From: Enoplolaimus lenunculus
Taxonomy: Eukaryota > Nematoda > Enoplea > Enoplida > Thoracostomopsidae
Direction: 5' to 3'
NCBI GenBank assembly: GCA_030248215.1
Contig: JASANG010000566.1
Span: 186,001-250,000 of the forward strand
Length of the DNA stretch: 64,000 bases
The notes beneath the pieces were generated by a model, which worked only from the letters and a program-made list of their open reading frames with translations, did not search any database and was not told the DNA's origin. The translations under genes and the position numbers were made by a program. Every line of letters begins with the position of its first letter. Position 1 is the first letter of the stretch. Positions 10,705 to 21,537 of this stretch are shown here, one piece after another.

Positions 10705-10957
10705 CACTGTAAATTCCAATGAGTTGATTAATCAATTCAGTTAGCGAGTTAGTTATTTCTGAAATTAATATCAGTAAACATTACATCACTCTGAGTTGAG
10801 TTGATTCTCACTCTGAGCTGAGTTGACTCTGGGTGAGTTGATTAATTAACTCAGAATGAATTGAATCAACTCAAAATGCTGAGTTCTCATAGTCCTAACT
10901 CAGACTGAGTGATTCAACTCATTCTGAGTTAAAATCAACTCACTGAAATTTTCAGTG
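10705..10957 (+). mobile_element. CACTG-I foldback element
   Basis: CACTGTAAATTCCAATGAG to ATTTTCAGTG. Flanks TT and TG do not match. Confidence 0.88.
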
Positions 10958-10981
10958 TGTGATTTTTAAGGAAAACAGTTG

Positions 10982-11137
10982 TTATCTGTCGCGGTTGAAA
11001 CCGGCTGGTATACAAGCTATTTTACGGACTAATCTGAGCGGCATTTTAGTGAAAGTGGCATCGCTGTTGTAATCGGGACTCGCAGCCTTTTGCATCTGTC
11101 TGTCGCTGGAGCTCTTGTGGCTCTGAAGGAAGTTGCA
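10982..11137 (-). CDS. Possible 3' terminal exon, unknown protein
   Basis: Minus-strand frame of 51 residues opening directly at an acceptor (aaatattgttcag|TGC) with text CNFLQSHKSSSDRQMQKAAS and ending IPAGFNRDR, TAA. Serine/glutamine/lysine-rich, no recognised domain. Its phase (0) agrees with a possible donor at the end of the 13156-13593 open frame upstream on the same strand. There is no homology support, so chance is a real alternative. Confidence 0.25.
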   Translation of the reverse strand, partial: CNFLQSHKSSSDRQMQKAASPDYNSDATFTKMPLRLVRKIACIPAGFNRDR

Positions 11138-11332
11138 CTGAACAATATTTGGTAAAATATGACAGTGTTATGGTTATATGGTTTGTTTTATATTTTGTTA
11201 TCTGCTCTAAACCTACATAAAATTCAAGGCACTGGAGCCCTAAAAACCGGGCCGGTTCCAACCATGTTATCAGTCATCACAGATGTTGAAAAATATCTGA
11301 TAATTACTATTCAATAATTGGCCATAACACCA

Positions 11333-11550
11333 CACTGTAAATTCCAATGAGTTTATTAATCAACTCAGACGGAAAGTTAGTTATTTTTGAGTTAATATCA
11401 GAAAGGCTTAACTCACTCTGAGCGGCGTTAATTCTCACTCCGAGTTGAGTTGATTGCGGGGGAGTTGATTAATTAAATCAAAATGAGTTGAATCAACTCA
11501 GAATTGTGAGCTCTGATAGTCCTAACTCTGTGAGTGAGCGATTCAACAAA
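11333..11550 (+). mobile_element. CACTG-I element, truncated on the right
   Basis: Begins CACTGTAAATTCCAATGAG and keeps the family order up to GATTCAACAAA, where another element with 6-bp duplications begins; the CAGTG end is absent. Confidence 0.8.
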
Positions 11551-11556
11551 TGTCTC

Positions 11557-11954
11557 AATGGAGGTACGGAATCTGCACCCCTTCTAGGATTTTGATAAAA
11601 ACTGGTCCATCCTATACATCTAGACGAGCTGAATTCAACGGCACCATTTTTATGGCTGCATGACCAAGTGGTCAGAAGTTATGGTCCTCGAACTTATAGT
11701 GCAAACACGCACAGATTGGAACAGAAAGTATCTATCTCCCATATTCGTACAATATAAGCTTAACCAAGTTTATTCTTTACACAAATTTGATTCTTGTTTG
11801 TGCATGTTTTATTAAAACTTAAACGGCCATAACTATAGAACCGGGGATCCAGCAGCGCTAAAAGTGGAACATTTGAACTCAGCGAGCCGAAATCTATAAA
11901 ATGAACGATTTGTTATTAAATTCCTAAAGGTCCATATTCCGTACCTCCGCCCAT
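11557..11954 (+). mobile_element. Single-copy terminal-repeat element, 6-bp duplication TGTCTC
   Basis: Ends AATGGAGGTACGGAAT and ATTCCGTACCTCCGCCCAT are inverted repeats; TGTCTC at 11551-11556 and 11955-11960. About 400 bp, no open frame. Superfamily not assigned. Confidence 0.65.
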
Positions 11955-11991
11955 TGTCTCTGTGCATTACTAAAGGCACCCTCGTCAATCA

Positions 11992-12190
11992 GGCCCATGT
12001 ATAGAACAGGGCCGTAACAGTAGTATAAGCATATTCCTAAGCCTAAGCCTACGCCTAGCCTAAGCGTTTGATAAGCCTATTCCTAAGCCTAAGCCTACGC
12101 CTAAACCTAAGCAAAAAATAGTGTAAAGTTTAAACTGACTCTATTATAGCCTCTCCGGAAAACGATTCAGCCGTGTTCTATACATGGACC
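11992..12190 (+). mobile_element. TTAGGC-array element, type C, 8-bp duplication GTCAATCA
   Basis: GGCCCATGTATAGAACAGGG to TGTTCTATACATGGACC; GTCAATCA at 11984-11991 and 12191-12198. Confidence 0.93.
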
Positions 12191-12199
12191 GTCAATCAC

Positions 12200-12860
12200 A
12201 TACTCCAGTGTCTATGATTTGATTGAACTCACCGCGTTGTTTTTAGCTTTGTGTACAATTGAAGCTATAGATTATATTTTAGACAATATCCTCTGTCAAC
12301 TCCGATACCCAATATTTCATAGTGTGACTTGTACGACACTCAATCCGCTCAAGCTAACGATGTATACCAAAAGGGACTAACACAGATATATCCATTAAAA
12401 TTTCTTGGAAGATCCATAGAAAACTCATTTGCATAGACTTTACGTAAAAAATACCTAAAATAGCTTGTTTTCGCTAGCTGAATTAGCACGTCAATTTTAG
12501 CTTTCAATCAAGTTATACACTCTCATGAAACGAAATACGGGATCTATTTGCCCAAGAGACCAATTGATTTGCTTATACACGCGGTATACTTCAATATGTG
12601 ACCACACTTGGCGGTTTGCTTACGAACACCTTTAAGTCATTAATCCACTTACCTTAATTAATATCGCCTGTGTTTATTGTGTGATTTGACTTATATGACA
12701 ATATCAACAGGTATTGTTTTCACCTTACAGTTGTTTTATGACGTCGGCAAAATGTTTTTAACTCTGCGGTCAACTTGGTCCCAGCTTAAAGTTGCCCAAA
12801 AGCTTCGGCTCTTGCATACCCTCACGCACGATGTTTGCTAGTACGCTTTAGGCAAAGGTT
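12200..12860. other. No supported gene
   Basis: A plus-strand frame after the acceptor-like caccttacag at 12730 reads LFYDVGKMFLTLRSTWSQLK before a stop at about 12842, with no donor. On the minus strand a good donor (ATTAAG|gtaagt, near 12653) has stops in all frames just before it. Neither is annotated as coding. Confidence 0.3.
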
Positions 12861-12867
12861 TAATTAT

Positions 12868-13095
12868 AAGTATAAACAAGAGTAGACGATTACTCTATTA
12901 ATGAGTGCAAATACTGAAATTTGTGTGGTACAAAATGTACCACCGGGAGTTGCATTTTTAGCCCACCCCTCCTCTTTAAATAAAGGGGTGTAGGCCAAAA
13001 CTCAGCGCGTGCCGGGTACATTCTGTTGTACACAGGAGTGTACCCAGTGGCACACTCTTGTTATAAAGTGTGATTATCCACTCTTGGTATAAATA
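12868..13095 (+). mobile_element. CAAGAGTG-ended element, copy 1
   Basis: Ends ATAAACAAGAGT and CACTCTTGGTATAAAT, with paired inner words ACAAAATGTACCACCGGG and GGTACATTCTGTTGTAC. A related copy lies at 32449-32763. Confidence 0.55.
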
Positions 13096-13155
13096 ACCTA
13101 AGCTTTAGGCAAACGTTTAAAATTATGCGTATAGAAAACCGTTTTTGTACTAAGC

Positions 13156-13593
13156 CTAAAGCATAAATGTGTGGAAAGCGTATAAAGAAGCGAAAGTTAA
13201 ACTGTGTCCATTGACAGTCTCTACTTTTATGATCTTTCTCGACGTTCTGCTTCTTGAATGGATCCGCAATAACTTCTGTTCGGGTCGTTGTTTGTTTATT
13301 TGAACAAACAAGGACACTACTACACCGAGTTTTATGGGCTTATTAAAATTGCGTCCAATCAGTCGAGTTCTGGTGAATATTTTGGCCACTTTGAAACTCA
13401 GCGTACACGTAATGAAGTTAAACACAGATTTTAGTGCTTGAAACAAGAGATATGCAGTCGAAAATTCGAATGGATCGAACGGATATATAATATCTTCCGC
13501 CGGTCCTGCCGTTGTAAAAATCTTACGACGAAAATGGTGTTCATCTGAAGGTTCTAATGACTTTTTAGCGCGACAGCATGAATACAAACTATT
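13156..13593 (-). CDS. Longest unassigned open frame outside repeats, possible exon
   Basis: About 146 codons open on the minus strand (CCRAKKSLEPSDEHHFRRKI near the start). A possible acceptor, ctgaaatag, precedes it, and a possible donor ATAAAA|gtagag lies about 35 codons before the stop; that donor would be phase 0 and could join the exon at 10982-11137. The middle is hydrophobic and aromatic-rich. I do not recognise a family. A rough estimate gives about one such frame by chance in a window of this size and composition. Confidence 0.25.
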   Translation of the reverse strand, partial: NSLYSCCRAKKSLEPSDEHHFRRKIFTTAGPAEDIIYPFDPFEFSTAYLLFQALKSVFNFITCTLSFKVAKIFTRTRLIGRNFNKPIKLGVVVSLFVQINKQRPEQKLLRIHSRSRTSRKIIKVETVNGHSLTFASLYAFHTFML

Positions 13594-13659
13594 TCAGAAA
13601 CTACCAAATTTTAGAACATAAGGTATCGTTTAACGAACCCGTAGCCAACATACGTATTT

Positions 13660-13826
13660 CTTGTACACATTGACCAATTAAGAGCGGTCGTTTGTAAGCT
13701 AATGCTATATGACATTCGAGTTTTGTCTGTTGACGCTATACAAGAGACCGAATTTTAACGTTGACATCGAATCAACGTAGGACAAACCGTGACACGTCTG
13801 CTTCGGTTATAACGTGAATCCCGCAA
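13660..13826 (+). mobile_element. PIF/Harbinger-like element, right part only
   Basis: Shares AAGAGCGGTCGTTTGTAAGC, GACATTCGAGTTTTGTCTG and the end GGTTATAACGTGAATCCCGC with the fuller copies at 17318 and 43129. The left end is absent. Confidence 0.65.
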
Positions 13827-13921
13827 AAAAGTTTAGAATCGAAGTCTAAATATGATTAAAAATATTAAATTAATTATGTCACATTTTTTTAGTCTTTTTC
13901 TGTTATAAGCAATTACTGGTC

Positions 13922-13962
13922 GGCCCGGCCGGTCGGCCAATCAATGGTTGGCCGGCCGGTTC
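13922..13962. repeat. GGCC-rich inverted repeat
   Basis: CCGGCCGGTCGGCCAATC followed by ATGGTTGGCCGGCCGG can form a hairpin with a short loop. Strong GC contrast with the AT-rich sequence to its left. No role is evident. Confidence 0.5.
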
Positions 13963-13983
13963 TTGTCCGGTGCAGTACACTAC

Positions 13984-14428
13984 TGTCTTCACCCGAATAA
14001 GAGGGGGGCTGATATTTATTTGGCCTCTCCAGAGGGTACCCCCCTTGTTAATCGGTTACGGACTGTTATTTATTTTGAACCAGCCCTGCGCCACCCTTCC
14101 TCACTGATATATAACCAGTATTATAGCTATCCGTTGAATTATACGGTTTTTACCTTGCATTAAACGCTTGAGCAATAATGCAAGGTTATACTTAGGAATG
14201 TACTTTCAAAATTTAAGTATATAAGCTTTAAAGTCACAAACTCAAATTATTTGGTCCTGGAGTCATTAATACGCTACAATTAGGAATAATTGACATTTAT
14301 AGACTCTAATTAGGGTTTCAGGACTGTATCCGCTTACGGACTCCTATTAGGGATACACACTCCTATTGATTGGGACTCAAAACGGGCCCCCTCTATTATT
14401 ACCTCCCTTCTTATTCGGGTCAATACAG
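13984..14428 (+). mobile_element. TA-flanked CTGTAGTGACC element
   Basis: CTGTCTTCACCCGAATAAGA to TTATTCGGGTCAATACAG with TA directly outside both ends. Holds the family's GAGGGTACCCCC, CGGTTACGGACTGTTATTTA and TCCTATTGATTGGGACTC blocks. Tc1/mariner-like target choice; no transposase. Confidence 0.8.
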
Positions 14429-14429
14429 T

Positions 14430-14995
14430 ACCGTAGATACATTAAAATAGATTTAGTTAAAACTGTAAAAACTCGACACAAACCGTATCGGTAAATTGAT
14501 CTTTTTAGCGCTGTAGATTCGTTTAATGGAAACTGTTTACTGAACCCTGTAAAAGCTTAGAATCAAAGCCGACATAATGGCTTACGAGCACTGTAAACAC
14601 AAAAATGCTGTTCCGGTGTTGACAGTGGTTTTTATTCCTGTTGAGATTTCGTTGGCAGTTGAGTTTTATTAAAATAACAAACTGGATGCTTATACTGGGC
14701 ACTGATAGCTTAACGTGTAAGTTTATAGGATTTTGGCGTTCTCAGGTGCTGAGCTGCGGACAATAAAGTTGAGCTTGAGATGAAAAATTTTCGATTGCAG
14801 AATTGTCAGCAGGGCTGGGCGAGGTGAGCGAGCGATGACTCCCCCATTAATTGTTTTCCGCAACTGAGGTATGTATTTTGAAAAATGTCAGTTATTACCG
14901 GTAGGATCTTCAGAGCACAATTCTAATATTTCGAATCTGTATCAAAGTATTTGGGTTAGGAAGCAGTTACCTTGTGCAAAAGTTTTTGGCTAAAC
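14430..14995. other. No gene seen
   Basis: Unique sequence. A tiny splice-bounded stretch (gattgcag at 14801 to GCGAG|gtgagc at 14824) could be a 23-nt exon, but nothing around it supports this. Confidence 0.35.
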
Positions 14996-14999
14996 AACC

Positions 15000-15228
15000 C
15001 AGTGCCCATATTCTCAAATGTGTATATCCACCCATCATCAGTTAGCGATAGGTTTTCAAACTGACGCGAACGTCTGTAATTGCAGATCTGTAAGTTTGTA
15101 CAGATGTCGGGCAAATCAAACGCGAACAATGTGCTCAATTTCGAACCTCAGGTTGTGTTGGTTCCAAAGTTACAGGACACGTCAAGAGCTGGAGATAGGT
15201 GCTACACACATTTGAGAATACGGGCTGT
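15000..15228 (+). mobile_element. CCCATATTCTCAAATGTGTA foldback element, copy 1
   Basis: AGTGCCCATATTCTCAAATG and CATTTGAGAATACGGGCTGT are inverted ends; inside, TCAGTTAGCGATAGGTTTTC and TTGTACAGATGTCGGGCAA words are shared with 28929-29152. Open frames on both strands here are by-products. Confidence 0.75.
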
Positions 15229-15330
15229 AACATGAAACGTAGGAAAATTAGACTAAGCGCTGTAAAGCAATGGTTAATAGAATCCGACAGAAGGGTGTCT
15301 GAGTTTACATTGTTAAACTTCATATCCATT

Positions 15331-15892
15331 AATACAGTAATTACTCGAATAAGAGGGGGTACTGATGTGTATTTTGCCTCTCCAGAGGGTACCCCCTGTT
15401 GTTCGGTTACGGACTTTTGTTTATTTTTCACCCGTCATCCGCCGCCCTTAGTTACTGATATATATCCGGCATTGCAACTATCCGTTGAATTGAACGTTTT
15501 TGTATTGTATCAAAAGTTTGAGTGATAATGCAAGGTTATACTAAGGAATGTACTTTCAAAACTTAAGTACACGTTAAAGTTTCGAACTCAACTTTATTTG
15601 ATCCTGGAGTCGTTTATGCGCTACAATTAGGAATAATTGGCATTTATGCACTTCAATTAGGATTTCGGGACTCTATTCGCTTACGGACTTTTTTAGGGCT
15701 ACGGACTCCTATTGATTGGGACTCAAAATAGGGACTGTCTCTTATTACCCATTTGCGGACCCTTATTAGGGATACAGACTCCTAACGATTGGGACTCAAA
15801 ATGAGGACCCCTCTTATTAGGGATACGGACTCCTATTGATTGGGACTCATAATAGGCACCCCCTCTTATTTTACCCCATCTTATTCGGGTCA
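15331..15892 (+). mobile_element. TA-flanked-type element with an internal triplication
   Basis: Same family as 13984. The segment GGACTCCTATTGATTGGGAC with its GGGACC neighbour occurs three times (about 15700, 15775 and 15825), which lengthens this copy. The terminal bases are altered. Confidence 0.7.
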
Positions 15893-15899
15893 TCAGGCA

Positions 15900-16338
15900 T
15901 TAGTTTGGTTCGCATTTTCTTGTAGATACATAGTCGATTTCGATGTCATTAATAATTTTTTGACATTTAGCACGACCATTTCAGTTTTAAAACGTACATC
16001 AACCATTCTGTACGTTCATACCATACAGAACAATTTTAGTATTGTGGAAAAGTAAACCTAAATATCGTAGGTTCATTCTAATATTACTATTTGAGCAGTA
16101 AAAGTGTTGTGATTATAATTATTACAAATTGCACGCACCGCTACTACTGACACAACCAATAAAATGTACGTCGTAAGTAAATTCAAAAGACTGTAATATG
16201 GCCAAAAACTGAATGTTCAATATTTTTTCCTTGGAGTAAAACAGCTGTCTTTCCAGCATTGCTTTGTAACATTCCTCGGCACAGCATGCGTCAGATACAG
16301 AAATTGCATATGCAGGTTACGAAGTCTAATTTTAATCA
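15900..16338. other. No supported gene
   Basis: A good acceptor (ctgtctttccag, 16256) is followed by two open frames of about 20 codons each; no reliable donor. Nothing else seen. Confidence 0.3.
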
Positions 16339-16339
16339 C

Positions 16340-16440
16340 ACTGCAAAAAATGGTTAGTCAAATTGACTCTCTCCGAAATAGACATTTCCAGACAACACAA
16401 ACTGTGTCAAATTCGACTCAGCCAGGGTCACGCTTGAACT
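16340..16440 (+). mobile_element. CACTG-II element, left part
   Basis: CACTGCAAAAAATGGTTAG and GTCAAATTCGACTCAGCC; cut off at about 16440. Confidence 0.6.
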
Positions 16441-16960
16441 TTGACCCTAAAGTTCATGGTTTCAACAGTTCCACTTCGACATGACTTTCAACCATACTAC
16501 CCACGCCATCAAAAGGCGGAAAAGACTGCACCATTCCCAAAAAACATTCAATTCAAGTTCGATTCAACGTTTCCTGTCTCTTGCGTCCGCCTACGCTCTG
16601 CCCTCAGACTCTTAGATCTTCAATTTGAAACCATTAAATTTCCAACTGCTCAATGCTACACCCAGGTGTCACACACTTGGATCCCCCAAGAAAGTACTAC
16701 GTTACGGCTGTAACATTTCATAAGCTGGTGGTTTTCTGACCCGAATCGCTAGAATTTCGCGTCTCTTGTGTCTCCCCAGAAAAGTTCTTACTCAACGGAG
16801 TCACGGATCCTTGGGGAAACTCAGCGGAATCACGGATCCAGGGGGAATCCCAACAGAAACTCCCTAAAAAGTATTATTTTAATTTGTCACAACACTCATT
16901 GTAAGGTATTGTTCTCATAGCCCTTTGGATGGTATTTAAAACGTATATATGCATGTTGCG
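16441..16960. other. Stop-poor stretch, no product recognised
   Basis: Two overlapping plus frames are open between 16441 and 16713, and a very good acceptor (ctcttgtgtctccccag) at about 16784 opens three further frames; a short direct duplication around CGGARTCACGGATCC lies at 16797-16845. I cannot choose a frame and recognise no family. Confidence 0.2.
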
Positions 16961-16984
16961 AATATGTGATGTACACATGTGTAA

Positions 16985-17200
16985 TCTACGATAATTCGTC
17001 GACCAACAACAACTTGTTGCTCAGTAGTGTCCTAAAGCCAATTAATAAATCTAAGCATAATCCTAAGCGTAATGCTAAGCCTAACCCTAAGCATAATGAT
17101 GGACGACAAATTGTCGAGTCAATGACATCCCGGATTAACAAGTTGTTGGGTGACGAATTGTCGAACGACGAATTGTCGTTATACCGTACATGTGTATGGC
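16985..17200 (+). repeat. GACGAATTGTCG repeat with a CCTAAGC-like array
   Basis: CGATAATTCGTCGACC on the left and GACGAATTGTCG repeated on the right form inverted ends; inside is a degenerate TAAGCATAATCC array. Related to the repeat at 46020-46275. Confidence 0.5.
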
Positions 17201-17317
17201 TTTATTTTGCTTTGAATACATTAGTTTTTGACAAGGGTGTGACTACTGTTCCGACATTTTTTGAACAAAATCAGAACAGGGTATACTGATTACGCGCATT
17301 CTTTGCGATGTACCTAA

Positions 17318-18003
17318 TGCTGGGTTCACGTTATAACCGGGGCAGCTTGGGACACGTTTTGTCCCTATTAGCCTATTGGGTTACATTTTGTCTGCTAATA
17401 GACCCATATCACATTCAAAAAGTCGTATTTGTCTGCTATCATCATGCGTGTAGGTCACACATTTGTCCATCAATATCAAATATCATATGATATTCGACGT
17501 ATTGTCAGCGAATATCATATGATATATTTTCAAATGTCTGCATACTTGAGGTAGCATACCGAAATTATCCTGTTGAATATCATATGATACTAGAATTTGA
17601 AATTTGAATTTTTGAATTACGACAGTGTTTTTCTAAGCAATTTTGTGTCGGACATGGATTTGCAGACGAGTATTTAGTATTTTACGCACATGTGTGCCTC
17701 TGCCGTCCGACTTTCCATCAATTTATTAGCACCCGGAGATATCACTATCCCACTGAATATCTGGATATTCGTGGTAATTTTGGAATATCATATAATATTC
17801 GCATAGATGTCAATTAGTATCACGTGACATGTCGACTCTTGTACACATTGATCATCTGAGCGTGGTGACCTGTAAGTAAATGTCATATCACATTGGAGTT
17901 TTGTCTGTTCACCCGATATGAGTGCATGAATTGCAACGTTGACGTCGAATCAACATGGGACAAACTGTGTTCCGCCTGTCCCGGTTATAACGTCAGTCCC
18001 GCA
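17318..18003 (+). mobile_element. PIF/Harbinger-like element, TAA duplication
   Basis: TGCTGGGTTCACGTTATAAC to GTTATAACGTCAGTCCCGCA, flanked by TAA at 17315-17317 and 18004-18006. Interior holds several ATATCATATGATAT-type palindromes. A 3-bp TWA target duplication is typical of PIF/Harbinger. No transposase frame; a non-autonomous copy of 686 bp. Confidence 0.82.
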
Positions 18004-18006
18004 TAA

Positions 18007-18780
18007 TTTGAAGTTGTATCGTTTTGCACCCCAATCGAATTGTAGAGACTGGTGAATTTTTTACAAGCGCGTAGACATTTTATAAAACGTTGATATTGTA
18101 TAATTTAGACATAATTGGATGAACAGCACAAAAGTAAATATTTGTAACGTAGAGACGGCAAAATTTTTCCTCAAATTTTTTAGTGAAAAAAAGTGCCACG
18201 GACCCCCGGGCCTAAAAATTATAGTCAGGCGTTTGTCATCAATTTTCAAATATCTTAAGAAACGCACTGAGCGAAAAACAGTAACTCTTTAGTGCATCTA
18301 TTGTAATGTTTGTCAGTCGATCTTGAGTCTAAACCTATGGGTAATGTAGTGTAAAAAATTGTGCCTATGTCATTTTAAGGAACTCTGTAGGAAGGATGTT
18401 ATATTTAGAACTAGTCTCTTTGCAGACTACAAGGACTACGCAGACATCCTGCTTACAGGGTCTCCAATGTCGCTACACTCACAGAACACAGTGCATAATG
18501 TCCTTAGACTCTAACGAGACACTGTTCTAAACTTCTGATGGACGATTGTTGTACATTTGTTTTAGCAGAAACTATGCACAAAGGTTAATATTTATTTCGT
18601 AGAAACAACGCTGTAGCGAGAGACTGCGTTTTGTTAGTAGTTACTACCGAGGGACTCTGTTGTATCCGTACTCTTTTGGAACGCTGTCAGGACAAAACCG
18701 CCTCAGTAAGTACAGGGTGTGCGTTGTCATCAGACCCTCGTTATAGCATCGTTTTTTGACACTGGCCTAAGGGGGGACTA
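18007..18780. other. Possible small exons, nothing recognised
   Basis: An acceptor (gtctctttgcag) at about 18426 opens frames such as YKDYADILLTGSPMSLHSQN, and a strong donor (CCTCA|gtaagt) at about 18707 ends a stop-poor stretch. No consistent gene model could be built. Confidence 0.2.
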
Positions 18781-18809
18781 TTTATTACAACTTTACGCGT
18801 TATTAAGTA

Positions 18810-18872
18810 GATGAAGCCTAAGCATAAGCCTAATCGCAAGCATAAGCCTAACCCTAAGCATAAGCCTAATCC
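18810..18872 (+). repeat. Degenerate CCTAAG/CATAAG array
   Basis: AAGCATAAGCCTAATCGCAA and similar words; no terminal repeats of the TTAGGC elements are attached. Confidence 0.5.
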
Positions 18873-18899
18873 AATCTTTGCAATCTGTAAGCCCTCTCA

Positions 18900-19455
18900 G
18901 TCCCCGTGTCTCCGTGTCGGAAACCCCTATAATTAACATGGGCCGAGGCAGAAATTTAGTTTCTTGGTTAGGATACGGTTTCTTGAAATGTTCAGCCGTG
19001 CAGAGTATATTAATTAGCTACAGAAGTTTTGCAACGCAAAACTCCTGAATATTAATACTGTAATAAAATAGTCTATTTTCAACGAATTGACAATATTTAC
19101 GTAGAAAAACAATGTGAATTGCAGTTTCGGTTCGCAGTGTCATGGGCATAGTCAAAATTTGCTTCTAAATGGATATAAAACTTTGTCTGAAGGTTATTTG
19201 CGACAAAGCGTTGCAAAAAGAAACACTTTTTTGACTTTAATACAAATTTATTTCAAATTCTGCGAAAGTGACGTTTTTTGGATATTTAGCAAGAAAAGTT
19301 TCAAATTGAAATTTGTATTTCTCAAATGCCAATGGCGTCTTAAAATATTGAGGCCGTTTAAAATCCCACGTTGCCTGAAACGAATCCGTTCAAAAATGAC
19401 GAGCCAAAAATTATCCAGTGAAGTTATAAGACCCTTATACTAATATTAATTAAGA
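18900..19455. other. No supported gene
   Basis: AT-rich. A plus frame open for 109 codons (19114-19443) has no start context, splice border or recognised motif. Confidence 0.35.
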
Positions 19456-19460
19456 GTTAC

Positions 19461-19653
19461 GGTCAATGTAAAGAACAGGGCGGAACAGTATTGTAAGCAT
19501 GTCTCTAAGCCTAAGCCTAAGCCTAAGCGTAAGAATGAGCAAATTCCTAAGCCTGAGCCTAAGCCTAAGCCAAGCAAAAAATAGTCTAAAGCTTACGCTT
19601 ATTCTATTGCAGTCCCGCCGAAAAACGTTCCGCCCCTGATCTTTACATAGGCC
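19461..19653 (+). mobile_element. TTAGGC-array element, type A, near-perfect 8-bp duplication
   Basis: GGTCAATGTAAAGAACAGGG to GATCTTTACATAGGCC; flanks AGAGTTAC and GGAGTTAC differ by one base. Confidence 0.88.
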
Positions 19654-19737
19654 GGAGTTACTATTTTATGCAACAAATTAGCAATTATATACTGTCTTAC
19701 TGTACATGATATCAGATGTTCGCACTCAATGATCAAC

Positions 19738-19853
19738 TTTCTTTAGCTCAGTGGTGATGCAAACGCCGCCTTGCCCGACCACCTAAAGTTCCATACTTAA
19801 CTTGAAAAAAGAAAATATTCAGTTGAAGTTGTATTCATGTGAGAAAGGGTTAA
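19738..19853 (+). mobile_element. TTAA-type element with tRNA-like core, left end lost
   Basis: A-box-like TAGCTCAGTGG at 19744-19754 and right end CATGTGAGAAAGGGTTAA. The 5' half of the family is missing and the B box has decayed. Confidence 0.55.
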
Positions 19854-19944
19854 TATTGATGACAACTGCAACAAAGTCGGTCAAACGGGTAAAATAACCT
19901 TTATGGGCCATCCACGTTATACTGTCTACGCCGAAAAAGTCCCC

Positions 19945-20085
19945 CTCAGCCCCTCCTAGCAGCCCGCCCGGCGGCCCCCCCCCGGGGAGGGGGGGGGAAG
20001 CGGGCCCCGGGCCCCGCCCCCCCCCCCCCCCACCCCAAAAAAAAAACACACAAACCCCCCCCCCACCAAAACCACACACCGCCCA
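19945..20085. other. Homopolymer-rich G/C tract, possible assembly artefact
   Basis: Runs of C, G and A (for example more than 10 C at 20019-20031 and 10 A at 20036-20046) abruptly interrupt AT-rich sequence. The minus frame of Gly/Pro here is a product of the runs. Low read quality is at least as likely as biology. Confidence 0.5.
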
Positions 20086-20332
20086 CCTTATGCCGAAACC
20101 GGAATCTTTGCTAAATTTATGCCAACCTGCTTATCGTTTGACGACTAAGCCGACGGCAACGGATAATTGTATGATTTAGTATCGCTAAACTGGTTTCTTT
20201 GTAACGGTTTTGTAACATTTTTTTGAAATGTTAAAATCGGTCAAATTTCTAAAGTTTAGGTTAAACCACAGCCATGACTCAGCTGTACCGTCAAACCAGA
20301 CAATTAATTTAAGTGGTCTGGTTACATACTTT

Positions 20333-20510
20333 GGCTCATGTAAAGATCACGAGCGGAACGTTTTTCTGTGGGACTAGAAAAGAGTAAGCTTTAGCTTTAG
20401 ATTAATATTTTGCTGGGCTTAGGCTTAGGTTTAGGCTAAGGCTTAGGTTTAGGTTTAGGCATAGGAATATGCTCATAATACTGTTCCGGCCTTTGTTCTT
20501 TACATTGGCC
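20333..20510 (-). mobile_element. TTAGGC-array element, type A, 8-bp duplication CATACTTT
   Basis: GGCTCATGTAAAGATCACGA to GTTCTTTACATTGGCC; CATACTTT at 20325-20332 and 20511-20518. Confidence 0.93.
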
Positions 20511-20517
20511 CATACTT

Positions 20518-20780
20518 TTGAGGCCTACAAGTTCTCATTGTCTTGGGACCAAAAAAGGTTTATTGACGAATATTTTCGGAATAAATGTGGCATTCCAGAC
20601 AAGACAGTGTTTATTTTGTGTACAAAATATCTTCATGTTTGATCAGCAAACAACGTTTCGGTTCAGGATTTTACGTTGCCTTTACGAACGATCCTTCTGG
20701 ACAACTTTTGATATTCCCAGTGGTAAATGTCTTTCAAATTCTGGTAACGAATGATCATAAACTATTAATGTTTGCTTGAT
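20518..20780 (+). other. Open in all three plus frames, no recognised product
   Basis: A 240-base stretch directly after a TTAGGC element is free of stops over long parts of all three plus frames; the frames read FEAYKFSLSWDQKRFIDEYF, INVAFQTRQCLFCVQ and RFGSGFYVAFTNDPSGQLLI. None has a convincing start or splice border. Could be a broken exon; no function is claimed. Confidence 0.15.
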
Positions 20781-20846
20781 CCACTAAACCTGTTTTAAGT
20801 TTAAAACCAAAATAACATCTTAAGTTTATACCAGTATTATATTGGC

Positions 20847-21038
20847 CGGTCAATGTTACTTTAAGGGGCGTAAACAGTAGATTAAGCGTATTCCTAAGCC
20901 TAAGCCTAAGCCTAAGCGTTGCAAAAATGTGTTCGTAAGCCTAAGCCTAAGCCTAAGCAAAAAATGTAATCTAGAATCTAAACCTACTCTTTTATGGACC
21001 CACCAGAAACCTGGACGCCTCTAACAGTAACATGGGCC
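20847..21038 (+). mobile_element. TTAGGC-array element, type B, 8-bp duplication ATATTGGC
   Basis: GGTCAATGTTACTTTAAGGG to AACAGTAACATGGGCC; ATATTGGC at 20839-20846 and 21039-21046. Two arrays separated by GCGTTGCAAAAATGTGTTCG. Confidence 0.92.
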
Positions 21039-21278
21039 ATATTGGCAAAGTATGTTCATTTTGCCAGAAATTGGCGTTTTTTGTGATCTTATTCGAATAC
21101 ATTATCGTGACTATCAATCGTAAAAAGGCGAACGAAGATTTTTGTTTAAATTTGCTAATTTTTTGTAAGCAGACACTTCTTTTAAACCACAATCAGTAGT
21201 TGATATTTGGCTCAACTCGCACGCAACGCACTTTAAAGGCTGTTCGCTGCTACAGTATGTTAAAAAAATTGTCTTGTA

Positions 21279-21455
21279 CACTGCAAAAAAACTGGTGAGT
21301 CAAATTGACTCTCGCTTAAACAGGCTCTGGACTACACAAACTGAGAGTCAAATTCGACTCCGCCAGAGTCATATTCGACTCACTGACTCGCACGTTTGAC
21401 TCTAGCGAAGTGGAGTTTGATTCAGTTTAATTTAACTCACCATTTTTTTGCAGAG
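21279..21455 (+). mobile_element. CACTG-II foldback element, right terminus eroded
   Basis: CACTGCAAAAAAACTGGTGAG to CACCATTTTTTTGCAG; interior GTCAAATTCGACTC and its inverse. Confidence 0.75.
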
Positions 21456-21537
21456 CATAAAAAACTACAGTTTTCAGTTTGTTCTCATGCGGATTAATCA
21501 ATACATTGGAATTTACAGCGCGCCTGTAATAACCTCA

